Counted from the stretch's first letter, positions 9,480-20,545 are shown. The stretch is 64,000 bases of DNA from Rhynchopus euleeides (GCA_963210315.1 OY723252.1:372001-436000); one strand, 5' to 3'. Numbers and translations: made by a program. Notes: generated by a model not told the origin, from the sequence alone.

Positions 9480-10194
9480 CCGGATTCTGTCTCCGCGATT
9501 CTCCTGTGGTGTGGCTTGTGGGTGTTTCGGGATCAGCAAGACTGTTCTCTTGTGTGGCAGGCTAACCAAATGATCACTCCTTTCAGTCGGAAATCCCTGC
9601 AGCTGCTGTCTGAACATATTCCTGGCTGCTGTTTGTTGACAGCACACTGCCTTCCTGGCTGTGTTGAGCCCTGTGAAGCGGCAAGGGCAAGTTTCACCGC
9701 CATCGAACTGTTTTCAACACACACGTGCCGTGATGTCGGGGTCCTCTGCCGCATCGTGTGTGCGTGGCACCCGTATCCTTGAGGGCACCGAAGTGCCGCG
9801 CATCCCCAACCAAAACACACTCACATCCGCTGGAACGTCGGGGTGGGCGGGGAGTGGGCACAGATCCGCGAAGGGTTACCCACTTATCACCAGAATCACT
9901 ACGCACCCACGCGGAATATGTAGAGCGTAGTGCACTCCATGGCGTGTCAGCCACGAGGAGGGCAGACGTAGCGTCCTTCAACCTGCTTGACGACAAGCTG
10001 CTTGTCACAACACAACGGGGGTGGGGGGGCGTCTGGGATGGCGAATACGTATAATACGTACAAAGGGACCTCCCGTATAATGACATTATTTGGGGGGTCT
10101 TGGTGCCCAAAGATCCCGAAAAGAAAAACGTTATTCGGGGGGTGGAGTTAGTTGGGCAGAGGGTGACCACCTGGTTTGACTGTAGCAGGGAGGG
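9480..10194. promoter_or_regulatory. Conserved 5' flank of WD40 paralogue A
   Basis: The stretch directly upstream of the ATG (AGGAGACAGAATCCGG-type leader, then GCCACACCACAGGAGAAT) and a block near 9890-10010 (GGCGTGTCAGCCACGAGGAG) are shared with paralogues B (20273-20515) and C (25922-26195). In A a stretch of about 265 bases (9623-9889) splits the two conserved blocks. Leader, promoter or trans-splice acceptor function is inferred from conservation only. Confidence 0.5.
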
Positions 10195-11345
10195 CTGCTT
10201 GCTCTCGTCTGAGGAACTGCAAAGCCGGAAGGGGAGGGGAGAGGGAAGCACACGAGGTGTCCACAAGATACCGGTGACACACTGAAACACTCCGCGTCGC
10301 GTTTCGGCGCCTCCACCCCAAAGAAGATCGAAACGCCTCCAAGGCGTTCATCTCTTCAAAAGGAACGGCGGTGCTCCGAAAGCGAACCGAAACCCGACCC
10401 ACACGTGTCTCATGTGACGGCAAGGGAATTCGCACGGTGGCAGTGCTCCGGAACCCGAGACACCTTGTTGCACAGGACTTTCACACGGCCGGGGGTGGGG
10501 GGTGGAACACACAAAGGGATCAAGGTGGACTCACTGATGCTATGTAGGAGAAGCAAGACCACCTGGTGGGAGAGGCTCCCTTCGCTGACGTGCCGAAGTC
10601 GATGCGTGTTTCTTCTGATCGAGCCGACCTTGCTCGAGGCCCTTTGCACCACCTGCAACGGTGGCTCCAATTATCCCTGAACAAATCTCTGCTTCGTGTG
10701 TGAAGAATATGTTATGTCACCACCCACGGAGTGTCGGGAGCTGCATTCGTCTTGTTTGTTTGGCATGAACCACATCAGACATCAACTGTCTAACGCCCGG
10801 CGCCCAGGAGGGAGCGAATCACCGGAGCATAAGATACTATTTTTGGGAACCTTCTTTTTCAAGAACTTCATCGCCCACAGAATTTTGACGTGGGCGATTA
10901 GCGGAAGCCTTGCTGGGAGGGTGGTGGTGGGGGAGGGGGGGGGCATGTCTTCGGTTACACAAACACAACAAAGGAAGGTCGGTAATTGTATTTCGAACGA
11001 AAAGGCACCTCTTGGGTGGGGCCTAAGTAACAACAGCAGCTGGAATCAAAACAACCAGGATAATGGCCCAGCCGTATCATCCATCACCCTCTCATCCAAC
11101 AGGGTCCTGCCCCGAAGATATGGTTCTGGGAATCAACCGACTTGGGGCCTCAGCATTCGGGGATAACAACCGACCGCGTCTGAGAGCTGCATCGCATGCA
11201 ATACACTGCCGGGTACGTTAGAAGCGACCAGAGCATTACCACGAGTGGGGCTAGGAGAGGGGGTGTGAGGGGGTGTGATGGGGAGGGGGAACTGTCGAGC
11301 GTGAGGGTGGGGAGGGAGGGAGGAGGGGGGGGGGGGTAGGGCGGG
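10195..11345. repeat. WD40-locus intergenic unit, copy 2, first part
   Basis: Starts with GCTTGCTCTCGTCTGAGGAA as copy 1 does at 2606, and keeps the same block order up to the G-rich run near 11330. The final block is displaced to 12857 by about 1.5 kb of unrelated DNA that includes a mobile element. Confidence 0.85.
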
Positions 11346-12037
11346 TCGAAAGCCTGTCCCAAAATGGGGTTTTTCGACATAGCAGCCGCGGCCCTCTATT
11401 TGACCTTCTGACCCCCCAGAACCCACCATACCCCGGTTTTTGGGCCCTATGAGTCCGATTTTCGGGCTCCCGAGCCCCGGAAAGTCGATTTTTGATGATG
11501 TCAAAATTTTGTTCCCTATACTGCACCTCAGGGTCACGCACAGGTTCGCCAGTCCACTATCAGCCCATGTGCAGGCCCACTTCCTCGACCTCCTCCACCC
11601 CTTCCTCCCCTGCGTCCTCAAGACCCTCCATAGGTGCCAATCCTGCATCTTTCGACCCTCTTCCCACTCCAGCGTCGCACCAAACTGTTGAATGCGGGCA
11701 GCCACCATCTCCTTCTCTGTCTCCACTGCCAGATCGTGCAAAGATGCATACTGATGCAGAGTGGGAACCGTCATCAATTTGCACAGTGTGCGGTGCTTGG
11801 CTGCAAGGGACAGGCGGCACAACTGGCCACTGCTCCGACACTGAGATGCTGGTCTGGCCAACGAACTCTTTGTAAGTTGAAAGGTCTCCTCTGTCGGGAG
11901 GGGGGTTTGCGAACCAACCCTCACGACTTGCTCATGGCTTGCTGAGCAAGGCGTGCAAATGACTTTCTGATTATTCAGGACGCGCATTCGAAGCCCGCGC
12001 ACTTCTTCTGTGAAATGGTTGTTGCGAGAGTTGCACT
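11346..12037. other. Unrelated insertion inside intergenic unit 2
   Basis: This stretch has no match in the other copies of the unit. A minus-strand frame (about 11560-12000) reads with some protein character (LHDLAVETEKEMVAARIQQF) but has no convincing start, and its plus-strand frames are equally open. A decayed gene fragment carried by a mobile element is possible; I do not call a gene. Confidence 0.35.
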
Positions 12038-12842
12038 GGCAGTGAAGGCAAAATACGCGTATTTTTCAGAATCCCGATTTTAAAAATACGTTGAACGTTC
12101 AAATACGTTGAACGTTCAGCGTATTTGAACGTTTCTCACATTGCCTACCGTCTGCAGGGGCCACCAGTCACAAACCCGCCTTTCCTCAAGCAGAGCAAGG
12201 GCGAGTTGGTGGCACCAACGACAACCGTGCGGAAGACGTCCTTGGAGCACGATTTTACAGCGACTTGCTTCGCGCGCTCCAGTCGCGATGCAGTCGACAA
12301 CATATCCCTTGTCCTTTGCTCCATGAAGCGGGCTGGTGCAGTTGAGGTGAACCCCTGCCGGTGGGATATGCCATCCGGTTCTCCCATGCGGGATACCCCA
12401 TACGTCCTGTACCCGTAGCTCAGGTTCGGCCAGCTCACGTTCGGCCATCCACTTCCTCTACACGACGGACTCCAGCCGGTCGAGTGGGGTAAAACTGGGA
12501 GATAGGTCGAGAGGGGGTTGGTACCCCCGCTTTTCCGGAGTTCAACCCTGAAAAGGGGGGGTACCGACCACCCCTTTCCGGGACCCGCCCCTTCTCGGAC
12601 TACAGAACCTCTTTTTCACCGACTTTTCGCCACGCGTGACACTCTCCATCCCACCGGTGTCCCCTTTAGTGTGTGCAGGGGGCCCACCCCCTACTGCTAG
12701 GGGGGGTTTCATGTGGAGAGTGCACCCAGTGGGTGAAAACGCTCAAAAGCCAAAAAAACGTTCAACTTCGACGCATTTTTTTAAAAATACGTTGAACATT
12801 CAAATACGTTGAACGTTTTTTACGTATTTTCTATCACTGCCC
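12038..12842. mobile_element. Palindrome-rich element with GGCAGTGA inverted ends (hAT-like, non-autonomous?)
   Basis: The left end GGCAGTGAAGGCAAAATACG is imperfectly repeated in reverse at the right end (GGCAGTGATAGAAAATACG). Just inside each end is a run built on the palindrome TTGAACGTTCAA, in direct orientation: AAATACGTTGAACGTTCAAA at about 12085 and the AACATTCAAA variant at about 12785. The middle holds a long imperfect hairpin at 12516-12569 with arms GGTTGGTACCCCCGCTTTTC and its complement. No transposase is recognisable. The element at 45382-45809 has the same skeleton. Confidence 0.5.
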
Positions 12843-12856
12843 TAGGGGGGGGGGGG

Positions 12857-13084
12857 CTTGGGGGGCAGGAAAGGCATAAAGTCGACACGATCGTCTGCAA
12901 CTGCTGAAGGTAGAATCGTTGCAGTGAACACGGCCGCGATATTTCAACGTGTCCCAACGAAGGGAAAGGGGAGAACAAGCCCACCAAGAGAGAAGGTGAA
13001 CGATGCCATCATACACCTCACAGAACGGCAGCCCCCCCCTCCCCGTGCCCCACAGGGCACATAACGAAGGCAGGGCAGGCACAG
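12857..13084. repeat. WD40-locus intergenic unit, copy 2, last part
   Basis: Resumes the unit at GGCAGGAAAGGCATAAAGTC and leads directly into the C-terminal codons of paralogue B, as in copies 1 and 4. Confidence 0.8.
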
Positions 13085-16000
13085 CTACAGCCCTGCCAGG
13101 TTCCACAGCAGCATGCCGTCAAGAGAAACAGTCGCAAGACGCTTGCCGTCGTGGGAGAAGCTCAGCCGGCGAACATGGCCTGCGTGCTCAGACAGATGTG
13201 CCACCAACAGGCCCGTGTCGGCAGCCCGGACAGACACCGTGTTCTGGCCGGCAGCAGCAATCACATGCCCATCGGGGGAGTGTTGCACATCAAAAAGTTG
13301 CCCAGACGGATGCTGCAGGCGCAGCCTCTCAGCCCCGCCTGAGCCAGCTGCCCACGGCCCCACGCTGACAACCCCGTCATGCAAGCCGCGTGCAAGCTCC
13401 TGCCCATCCGGGGCGAAGGAGAGTGCGACAACCCTTGCCCAGGAGGAGGCTGCCACGGCCTCAGGCTGCCCGTCCTGTGCAGAGAGGACACGCACGGTGT
13501 ACTGCTCCAGGTCCCCAACCTCGACGGTGGCGAGGTGTGCGCCGTCCGGCGTGAAGGCGACATCACGCGTGTAGAGCGGAATGACGATCTGCGGGGGCCC
13601 AGCTGAAACAGCGTCGTGGAGGCGGGTCGCAGCCTCACGCCGCCCGGCTGCAACGACCAGACGGCCGTCAGGGGAGAAGCGCACGCGCCGCACAGTGGCA
13701 CCGAGAGAGACGCTGGCCTCCAGGTCGAGGAGGGTGTCGCCTGTCGTGGCGTTGCACACAAGAAGGCGCCCGCCGCCACCGCACACAGCGACACGTGCCC
13801 CGTCTGGTGAGAAGGCGACGTCGTGAGCAGGGAAATCAGCACACCCCAGGGCACGGCGGAAAAGGCCAGTCGCAGCGCTGAAGACACGGAGGACGCCGTC
13901 ACTTGCACCGACAACCACCTCACGGCCATCAGGAGAGTAGGCGGCACTGAGGGGCTCAGTACGGAGCACACCGCGCAGCAGGCAGCGGCGGGAGGCGGAG
14001 GGGCGGCAGGCACCGACGGCAGTGTCGGCAGGGCAGCTGTCGGGAGAGGCGGGTACCGGAGTCGAGGGCGTCGCAGTGGGAGGTGCCGCGGTGGGCACAG
14101 GTGTGGGTGCGGCAGTGGGGGGTGCTGGCGTGGAAGGGGCGGGGGTCGGGGGTGCAGGTGAGGGCGCAGGTGTGGGAGGTGCCGCTGTCTGTGTGATGGT
14201 ATCCCACAGGAGGACCGTGCCAGCCGAGAACCCACCCGACACGATGAAGTCGCCAGACGGGGCCCAGCTCACACCGAGGGACAGGTCGGAGTCTGTCTTG
14301 TACTCATACATCAGGGCACCGGACTGCACGCTGTAGAAGGCAAGCTTGTAGTCACCACATGCAAGCACAACCACCTTCGAGTTGGGGGAGAAGGCAGCGG
14401 CATAAACGAAAGCGTCTGGCCGGAGGAAGTGCAGGGCGGTGTAGTTGCTGTCCCTCGCGTCGTAGATCACAGCATAGTAGTCCTTCTCAGAGACCGTCAC
14501 AAGGTATGCACCGTCTGGTGACACAGCGGCACCGAACACTTTCTCCTGGTGCTCCAGCTTCGTCACAAGAAGGGCACCTGACACCGCGTCCCACACCACC
14601 ACCTTACTGTCGCTCCCACCGCTGATGATCCTGGTCCCGTCGGTGTTGTACTGCAGGGACTCAATCATGGAGGACGAGTCGTGTCCTGACAGCGTCAGCA
14701 GCACCGCCCCGTTGGCAGCATCACGCACGTACACCCTCCCGTCGAGGTGTCCGGTGGCGACACGGGCCCCATCTGGTGAGTATGCAACGCTGCGGGCCGT
14801 CCCTTCAGATGTCTTGCACCACACCTGCGCACCGCTTGTGAGGCTGACCATGCACGCACCCTGTTGATACGCTGCTGCGGCAACGAAAGCGCCGTCGGGA
14901 GAGACACGCGCATCGTACACCTTGCTGTAGGATGGGGTTGAGGCAACCGGCGACCCGTCGGCAACGTAGAATACCTGCAGCCCGGGGGACCCTTGCATCC
15001 CGGTCGCAACCATCGTCCCGTCCGTTGACAGCACAGTGGACCACATGAGCCTGCTGCCCAGCCCCGACACCAGCAGCTCCCTGCACTGCGGACCGGTCCC
15101 GCTCGGGCACGGCGTTGGTGGCGCAGGTGTGGGAAGCGCCGTCGGGGGTGCAGGTGTGGGTGCAAGTGTGGGAGGTGCCGCTGTCTGTGTGGTATCCCAC
15201 AGGAGGACCGTGCCAGCCGAGAACCCACCCGACACGATGAAGTCGCCAGACGGGGCCCAGCTCACACCGAGGGACAGCGAGGAGTCTGTCTTGTACTCAT
15301 ACATCAGGGCACCGGACTGCACGCTGTAGAAGGCAAGCTTGTAGTCACCACATGCAAGCACAACCACCTTCGAGTTGGGGGAGAAGGCAGCGGCATAAAC
15401 GAAAGCGTCTGGCCGGAGGAAGCGCAGGGCGGTGTAGTTGCTGTCCCTCGCGTCGTAGATCACAGCATAGTAGTCCTTCTCAGAGACCGTCACAAGGTAT
15501 GCACCGTCTGGTGACACAGCGGCACCGAACACCTTCTCCTGGTGCTCCAGCTTCGTCACAAGAAGGGCACCTGACACCGCGTCCCACACCACCACCTTAC
15601 TGTCGCTGCCACCGCTGATGATCCTCGTCCCGTCGGTGTTGTACTGCAGGGATTCAATCATGGAGGACGAGTCGTGTCCTGACAGCGTCAGCAGCACCGC
15701 CCCGTTGGCAGGATCACGCACGTACACCCTCCCGTCGAGGTGTCCGGTGGCGACACGGGCCCCATCTGGCGAGTATGCAACGCTGCGGGCCGTCCCTTCG
15801 GATGTCTTGCACCACACCTGCGCACCGCTTGTGAGGCTGACCATGCACGCACCCTGTTGATACGCTGCTGCGGCAACGAAAGCGCCGTCGGGAGAGACAC
15901 GCGCATCGTACACCTTGCTGTAGGATGGGGTTGAGGCAACCGGCGACCCGTCGGCAACGTAGAATACCTGCAGCCCGGGGGACCCTTGCATCCCGGTCGC

Positions 16001-19000
16001 AACCATCGTCCCGTCCGTTGACAGCACAGTGGACCACATGAGCCTGCTGCCCAGCCCCGACACCAGCAGCTCCCTGCACTGCGGACCGGTCCCGCTCGGG
16101 CACGGCGTTGGTGGCGCAGGTGTGGGAAGCGCCGTCGGGGGTGCAGGTGTGGGTGCAAGTGTGGGAGGTGCCGCTGTCTGTGTGGTATCCCACAGGAGGA
16201 CCGTGCCAGCCGAGAACCCACCCGACACGATGAAGTCGCCAGACGGGGCCCAGCTCACACCGAGGGACAGCGAGGAGTCTGTCTTGTACTCATACATCAG
16301 GGCACCGGACTGCACGCTGTAGAAGGCAAGCTTGTAGTCACCACATGCAAGCACAACCACCTTCGAGTTGGGGGAGAAGGCAGCGGCATAAACGAAAGCG
16401 TCTGGCCGGAGGAAGCGCAGGGCGGTGTAGTTGCTGTCCCTCGCGTCGTAGATCACAGCATAGTAGTCCTTCTCAGAGACCGTCACAAGGTATGCACCGT
16501 CTGGTGACACAGCGGCACCGAACACCTTCTCCTGGTGCTCCAGCTTCGTCACAAGAAGGGCACCTGACACCGCGTCCCACACCACCACCTTACTGTCGCT
16601 GCCACCGCTGATGATCCTCGTCCCGTCGGTGTTGTACTGCAGGGATTCAATCATGGAGGACGAGTCGTGTCCTGACAGCGTCAGCAGCACCGCCCCGTTG
16701 GCAGGATCACGCACGTACACCCTCCCGTCGAGGTGTCCGGTGGCGACACGGGCCCCATCTGGCGAGTATGCAACGCTGCGGGCCGTCCCTTCGGATGTCT
16801 TGCACCACACCTGCGCACCGCTTGTGAGGCTGACCATGCACGCACCCTGTTGATACGCTGCTGCGGCAACGAAAGCGCCGTCGGGAGAGACACGCGCATC
16901 GTACACCTTGCTGTAGGATGGCGTTGACGCAACCGGCGACCCGTCGGCAACGTAGAACACCTGCAGCCCGGGGGACCCTTGCATCCCGGTCGCAACCATC
17001 GTCCCGTCCGTTGACAGCACGGTGGACCACATGAGCCTGCTCCCCAGCCCTGACACCAGCAGCTCCCTGCACTGCGCACCGGCCCCGCTCGGGCACGGCG
17101 TTGGTGGCGCAGGTGTGGGAACCGCCGTCGGGGGTGCAGGCGTCGGAACCGCAGTCGGGGGTGCAGGTGTGGGTGCAAGTGTGGGAGGTGCCGCTGTCTG
17201 TATGGTATCCCACAGGAGGACCGTGCCAGCCGAGAACCCACCCGACACGATGAAGTCGCCGGACGGTGCCCAGCTCACACCGAGGGACAGGTCGGAGTCT
17301 GTCTTGTACTCATACATCAGGGCACCGGACTGCACGCTGTAGAAAGCAAGCTTGTAGTCACCACATGCAAGCACAACCACCTTCGAGTTGGGGGAGAAGG
17401 CAGCGGCATAAACGAAAGCGTCTGGCCGGAGGAAGTGCAGGGCGGTGTAGTTGCTGTCCCTCGCGTCGTAGATCACAGCATAGTAGTCCTTCTCAGAGAC
17501 CGTCACAAGGTATGCACCGTCTGGTGACACAGCGGCACCGAACACTTTCTCCTGGTGCTCCAGCTTCGTCACAAGAAGGGCACCTGACACCGCGTCCCAC
17601 ACCACCACCTTACTGTCGCTCCCACCGCTGATGATCCTGGTCCCGTCGGTGTTGTACTGCAGGGACTCAATCATGGAGGACGAGTCGTGTCCTGACAGCG
17701 TCAGCAGCACAGCCCCGTTGGCAGGATCGCGCACGTACACCCTCCCTTCGAGGTGTCCGGTGGCGACACGGGCCCCATCTGGCGAGTATGCAACGCTGCG
17801 GGGCGTCCCTTCAGATGTCTTGCACCACACCTGCGCACCGCTTGTGAGGCTGACCATGCACGCACCCTGTTGATACGCTGCTGCGGCAACGAAAGCGCCG
17901 TCGGGAGAGACACGCGCATCGTACACCTTGCTGTAGGATGGGGTTGACGCAACCGGCGACCCGTCGGCAACGTAGAATACCTGCAGCCCGGGGGAACCTT
18001 GCATCCCGGTCGCAACCATCGTCCCGTCCGTTGACAGCACAGTGGACCACATGAGCCTGCTGCCCAGCCCCGACACCAGCAGCTCCCTGCACTGCGGACC
18101 GGTCCCGCTCGGGCACGGCGTTGGTGGCGCAGGTGTGGGAACCGCCGTCGGGGGTGCAGGCGTCGGAACCGCAGTCGGGGGTGCAGGTGTGGGTGCAAGT
18201 GTGGGAGGTGCCGCTGTCTGTGTGGTATCCCACAGGAGGACCGTGCCAGCTGAGAACCCACCCGACACGATGAAGTCGCCAGACGGTGCCCAGCTCACAC
18301 CGAGGGACAGCGAGGAGTCTGTCTTGTACTCATACATCAGGGCACCGGACTGCACGCTGTAGAAGGCAAGCTTGTAGTCACCACATGCAAGCACAACCAC
18401 CTTCGAGTTGGGGGAGAAGGCAGCGGCATAAACGTGGTATCCCGGTCGCAGGAAGCGCAGGGCGGTGTAGTTGCTGTCCCTCGCGTCGTAGATCGCAGCA
18501 TAGTAGTCCTTCTCAGAGACCGTCACAAGGTATGCACCGTCTGGTGACACAGCGGCACCGAACACCTTCTCCTGGTGCTCCAGCTTCGTCACAAGAAGGG
18601 CACCTGACACCGCGTCCCACACCACCACCTTACTGTCGCTCCCACCGCTGATGATCCTGGTCCCGTCGGTGTTGTACTGCAGGGATTCAATCATGGAGGA
18701 CGAGTCGTGTCCTGACACCGTCAGCAGCACCGCCCCGTTGGCAGCATCACGCACGTACACCCTCCCGTCGAGGTGTCCGGTGGCGACACGGGCCCCATCA
18801 GGCGAGTATGCAACGCTGCGGGCCGTCCCTTCGGATGTCTTGCACCACACCTGCGCACCGCTTGTGAGGCTGACCATGCACGCACCCTGTTGATACGCTG
18901 CTGCGGCAACGAAAGCGCCGTCGGGAGAGACACGCGCATCGTACACCTTGCTGTAGGATGGGGTTGAGGCAACCGGTGACCCGTCGGCAACGTAGAACAC

Positions 19001-20272
19001 CTGCAGCCCGGGGGACCCTTGCATCCCGGTCGCAACCATCGTCCCGTCCGTTGACAGCACAGTGGACCACATGAGCCTGCTCCCCAGCCCTGACACCAGC
19101 AGCTCCCTGCACTGCGGACCGGCCCCGCTCGGGCACGGCGTTGGTGGCGCAGGTGTGGGAACCGCCGTCGGGGTTGCAGGCGTCGGAACCGCAGTCGGGG
19201 GTGCAGGTGTGGGTGCAAGTGTGGGAGGTGCCGCTGTCTGTATGGTATCCCACAGGAGGACCGTGCCAGCCGAGAACCCACCCGACACGATGAAGTCGCC
19301 AGACGGTGCCCAGCTCACACCCAGGGACAGCGAGGAGTCTGTCTTGTACTCATACATCAGGGCACCGGACTGCACGCTGTAGAAGGCAAGCTTGTAGTCA
19401 CCACATGCAAGGACAACCACCTTCGAGTTGGGGGAGAAGGCAGCGGCATAAACGAAAGCGTCTGGCCGGAGGAAGCGCAGGGCGGTGTAGTTGCTGTCCC
19501 TCGCGTCGTAGATTACAGCATAGTAGTCCTTCTCAGAGACCGTCAGAAGGTATGCACCGTCTGGTGACACAGCGGCACCAAACACCTTCTTCTGGTGCTC
19601 CAGCTTCGTCACAAGAAGGGCACCTGACACCGCGTCCCACACCACCACCTTACTGTCGCTCCCACCGCTGATGATCCTGGTCCCGTCGGTGTTGTACTGC
19701 AGGGATTCAATCATGGAGGACGAGTCGTGTCCTGACAGCGTCAGCAGCACCGCCCCGTTGGCAGGATCACGCACGTACACCCTCCCGTCGAGGTGTCCGG
19801 TGGCGACACGGGACCCATCAGGCGAGTATGCAACGCTGCGGGCCGTCCCTTCGGATATCTTGCACCACACCTGCGCACCGCTTGTGAGGCTGACCATGCA
19901 CGCACCCTGTTGATACGCTGCTGCGGCAACGAAAGCGCCGTCGGGAGAGACACGCGCATCGTAAACCTTGCTGTAGGATGGGGTTGGGGCAACCGGCGAC
20001 CCGTCGGCAACGTAGAACACCTGCAGCCCGGGGGACCCTTGCATCCCGGTCGCAACCATCGTCCCGTCCGTTGACAGCACGGTGGACCACATGAGCCTAC
20101 TGCCCAGCCCTGACACCAGCAGCTCCCTGCACTGCGGACCGGTCCCGCTCGGGCACGGCGTTGGCGGTGCGAATGTCGCAGGTGTGGCCGTGTCTGTGGT
20201 GGAATTTGCCCCTGCTAAGGTCGCCGTGTAGCCTGCCATCACACCAAGAAGCGCTCGTGTCATTATTTTCAT
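13085..20272 (-). CDS. Secreted multi-domain WD40 beta-propeller protein, six internal propellers plus C-terminal propeller (paralogue B)
   Basis: 2395 residues from the ATG at 20272, chosen because MKIMTRALLGVMAGYTATLA is a signal peptide aligned with paralogues A and C. Six near-identical internal units follow, with repeat steps of 993, 993, 1020, 1020 and 1020 bp between equivalent points. Each opens with a CPSG..GPQCRELLVSGLG-type sequence and ends VLLWDT. The unique C-terminal propeller spans about residues 2077-2395. Two successive units near 14.9-16.9 kb are almost identical, which points to recent unequal crossover or gene conversion. Units here share EKDYYAVIYDA where A has EHDKYAVIYDA, so the array was homogenised within the gene. 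A secreted surface or matrix role is inferred. Confidence 0.88.
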   Translation of the reverse strand: MKIMTRALLGVMAGYTATLAGANSTTDTATPATFAPPTPCPSGTGPQCRELLVSGLGSRLMWSTVLSTDGTMVATGMQGSPGLQVFYVADGSPVAPTPSYSKVYDARVSPDGAFVAAAAYQQGACMVSLTSGAQVWCKISEGTARSVAYSPDGSRVATGHLDGRVYVRDPANGAVLLTLSGHDSSSMIESLQYNTDGTRIISGGSDSKVVVWDAVSGALLVTKLEHQKKVFGAAVSPDGAYLLTVSEKDYYAVIYDARDSNYTALRFLRPDAFVYAAAFSPNSKVVVLACGDYKLAFYSVQSGALMYEYKTDSSLSLGVSWAPSGDFIVSGGFSAGTVLLWDTIQTAAPPTLAPTPAPPTAVPTPATPTAVPTPAPPTPCPSGAGPQCRELLVSGLGSRLMWSTVLSTDGTMVATGMQGSPGLQVFYVADGSPVASTPSYSKVYDARVSPDGAFVAAAAYQQGACMVSLTSGAQVWCKTSEGTARSVAYSPDGARVATGHLDGRVYVRDAANGAVLLTVSGHDSSSMIESLQYNTDGTRIISGGSDSKVVVWDAVSGALLVTKLEHQEKVFGAAVSPDGAYLVTVSEKDYYAAIYDARDSNYTALRFLRPGYHVYAAAFSPNSKVVVLACGDYKLAFYSVQSGALMYEYKTDSSLSLGVSWAPSGDFIVSGGFSAGTVLLWDTTQTAAPPTLAPTPAPPTAVPTPAPPTAVPTPAPPTPCPSGTGPQCRELLVSGLGSRLMWSTVLSTDGTMVATGMQGSPGLQVFYVADGSPVASTPSYSKVYDARVSPDGAFVAAAAYQQGACMVSLTSGAQVWCKTSEGTPRSVAYSPDGARVATGHLEGRVYVRDPANGAVLLTLSGHDSSSMIESLQYNTDGTRIISGGSDSKVVVWDAVSGALLVTKLEHQEKVFGAAVSPDGAYLVTVSEKDYYAVIYDARDSNYTALHFLRPDAFVYAAAFSPNSKVVVLACGDYKLAFYSVQSGALMYEYKTDSDLSLGVSWAPSGDFIVSGGFSAGTVLLWDTIQTAAPPTLAPTPAPPTAVPTPAPPTAVPTPAPPTPCPSGAGAQCRELLVSGLGSRLMWSTVLSTDGTMVATGMQGSPGLQVFYVADGSPVASTPSYSKVYDARVSPDGAFVAAAAYQQGACMVSLTSGAQVWCKTSEGTARSVAYSPDGARVATGHLDGRVYVRDPANGAVLLTLSGHDSSSMIESLQYNTDGTRIISGGSDSKVVVWDAVSGALLVTKLEHQEKVFGAAVSPDGAYLVTVSEKDYYAVIYDARDSNYTALRFLRPDAFVYAAAFSPNSKVVVLACGDYKLAFYSVQSGALMYEYKTDSSLSLGVSWAPSGDFIVSGGFSAGTVLLWDTTQTAAPPTLAPTPAPPTALPTPAPPTPCPSGTGPQCRELLVSGLGSRLMWSTVLSTDGTMVATGMQGSPGLQVFYVADGSPVASTPSYSKVYDARVSPDGAFVAAAAYQQGACMVSLTSGAQVWCKTSEGTARSVAYSPDGARVATGHLDGRVYVRDPANGAVLLTLSGHDSSSMIESLQYNTDGTRIISGGSDSKVVVWDAVSGALLVTKLEHQEKVFGAAVSPDGAYLVTVSEKDYYAVIYDARDSNYTALRFLRPDAFVYAAAFSPNSKVVVLACGDYKLAFYSVQSGALMYEYKTDSSLSLGVSWAPSGDFIVSGGFSAGTVLLWDTTQTAAPPTLAPTPAPPTALPTPAPPTPCPSGTGPQCRELLVSGLGSRLMWSTVLSTDGTMVATGMQGSPGLQVFYVADGSPVASTPSYSKVYDARVSPDGAFVAAAAYQQGACMVSLTSGAQVWCKTSEGTARSVAYSPDGARVATGHLDGRVYVRDAANGAVLLTLSGHDSSSMIESLQYNTDGTRIISGGSDSKVVVWDAVSGALLVTKLEHQEKVFGAAVSPDGAYLVTVSEKDYYAVIYDARDSNYTALHFLRPDAFVYAAAFSPNSKVVVLACGDYKLAFYSVQSGALMYEYKTDSDLSLGVSWAPSGDFIVSGGFSAGTVLLWDTITQTAAPPTPAPSPAPPTPAPSTPAPPTAAPTPVPTAAPPTATPSTPVPASPDSCPADTAVGACRPSASRRCLLRGVLRTEPLSAAYSPDGREVVVGASDGVLRVFSAATGLFRRALGCADFPAHDVAFSPDGARVAVCGGGGRLLVCNATTGDTLLDLEASVSLGATVRRVRFSPDGRLVVAAGRREAATRLHDAVSAGPPQIVIPLYTRDVAFTPDGAHLATVEVGDLEQYTVRVLSAQDGQPEAVAASSWARVVALSFAPDGQELARGLHDGVVSVGPWAAGSGGAERLRLQHPSGQLFDVQHSPDGHVIAAAGQNTVSVRAADTGLLVAHLSEHAGHVRRLSFSHDGKRLATVSLDGMLLWNLAGL

Positions 20273-20545
20273 CCGGATTCTGTCTCCTGAATTCTCCTGT
20301 GGTGTGGCTTGTGGGTGTTGCGGGCTCAGCAAGACTGTTCTCTTGTGTGGCCGGCTCACCAAATGAACCCCCACACTCCTTTCACGATCGGCAATCCCTG
20401 CAGCTGCTGTCTGAACATATTCCATAAGCACAGTCACTACACACACGGAATACCTAGAGGGGAGGGCACTCTATGGCGTGTCAGCCACGAAGAGGGCAGA
20501 CGTAGCGTATCCGGACCTTCGTATACACTAAACGCTTCATCTTTG
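20273..20545. promoter_or_regulatory. Conserved 5' flank of WD40 paralogue B
   Basis: Matches the flanks of A and C from the ATG up to about 20515 (TCCTGAATTCTCCTGTGGTG, CTGCTGTCTGAACATATTCC, GGCGTGTCAGCCACGAAGAG). It then breaks directly into intergenic unit 3. Confidence 0.5.

Noticed and set aside
9480-9647. Longer N-termini for the WD40 proteins
   Set aside because: They rest on GTG starts, place the signal peptide internally and are conserved only as flanking DNA.
11133-12002. 289-codon minus-strand ORF
   Set aside because: It spans the end of a conserved intergenic repeat and an insertion, has no recognisable domain, and competes with equally open frames.
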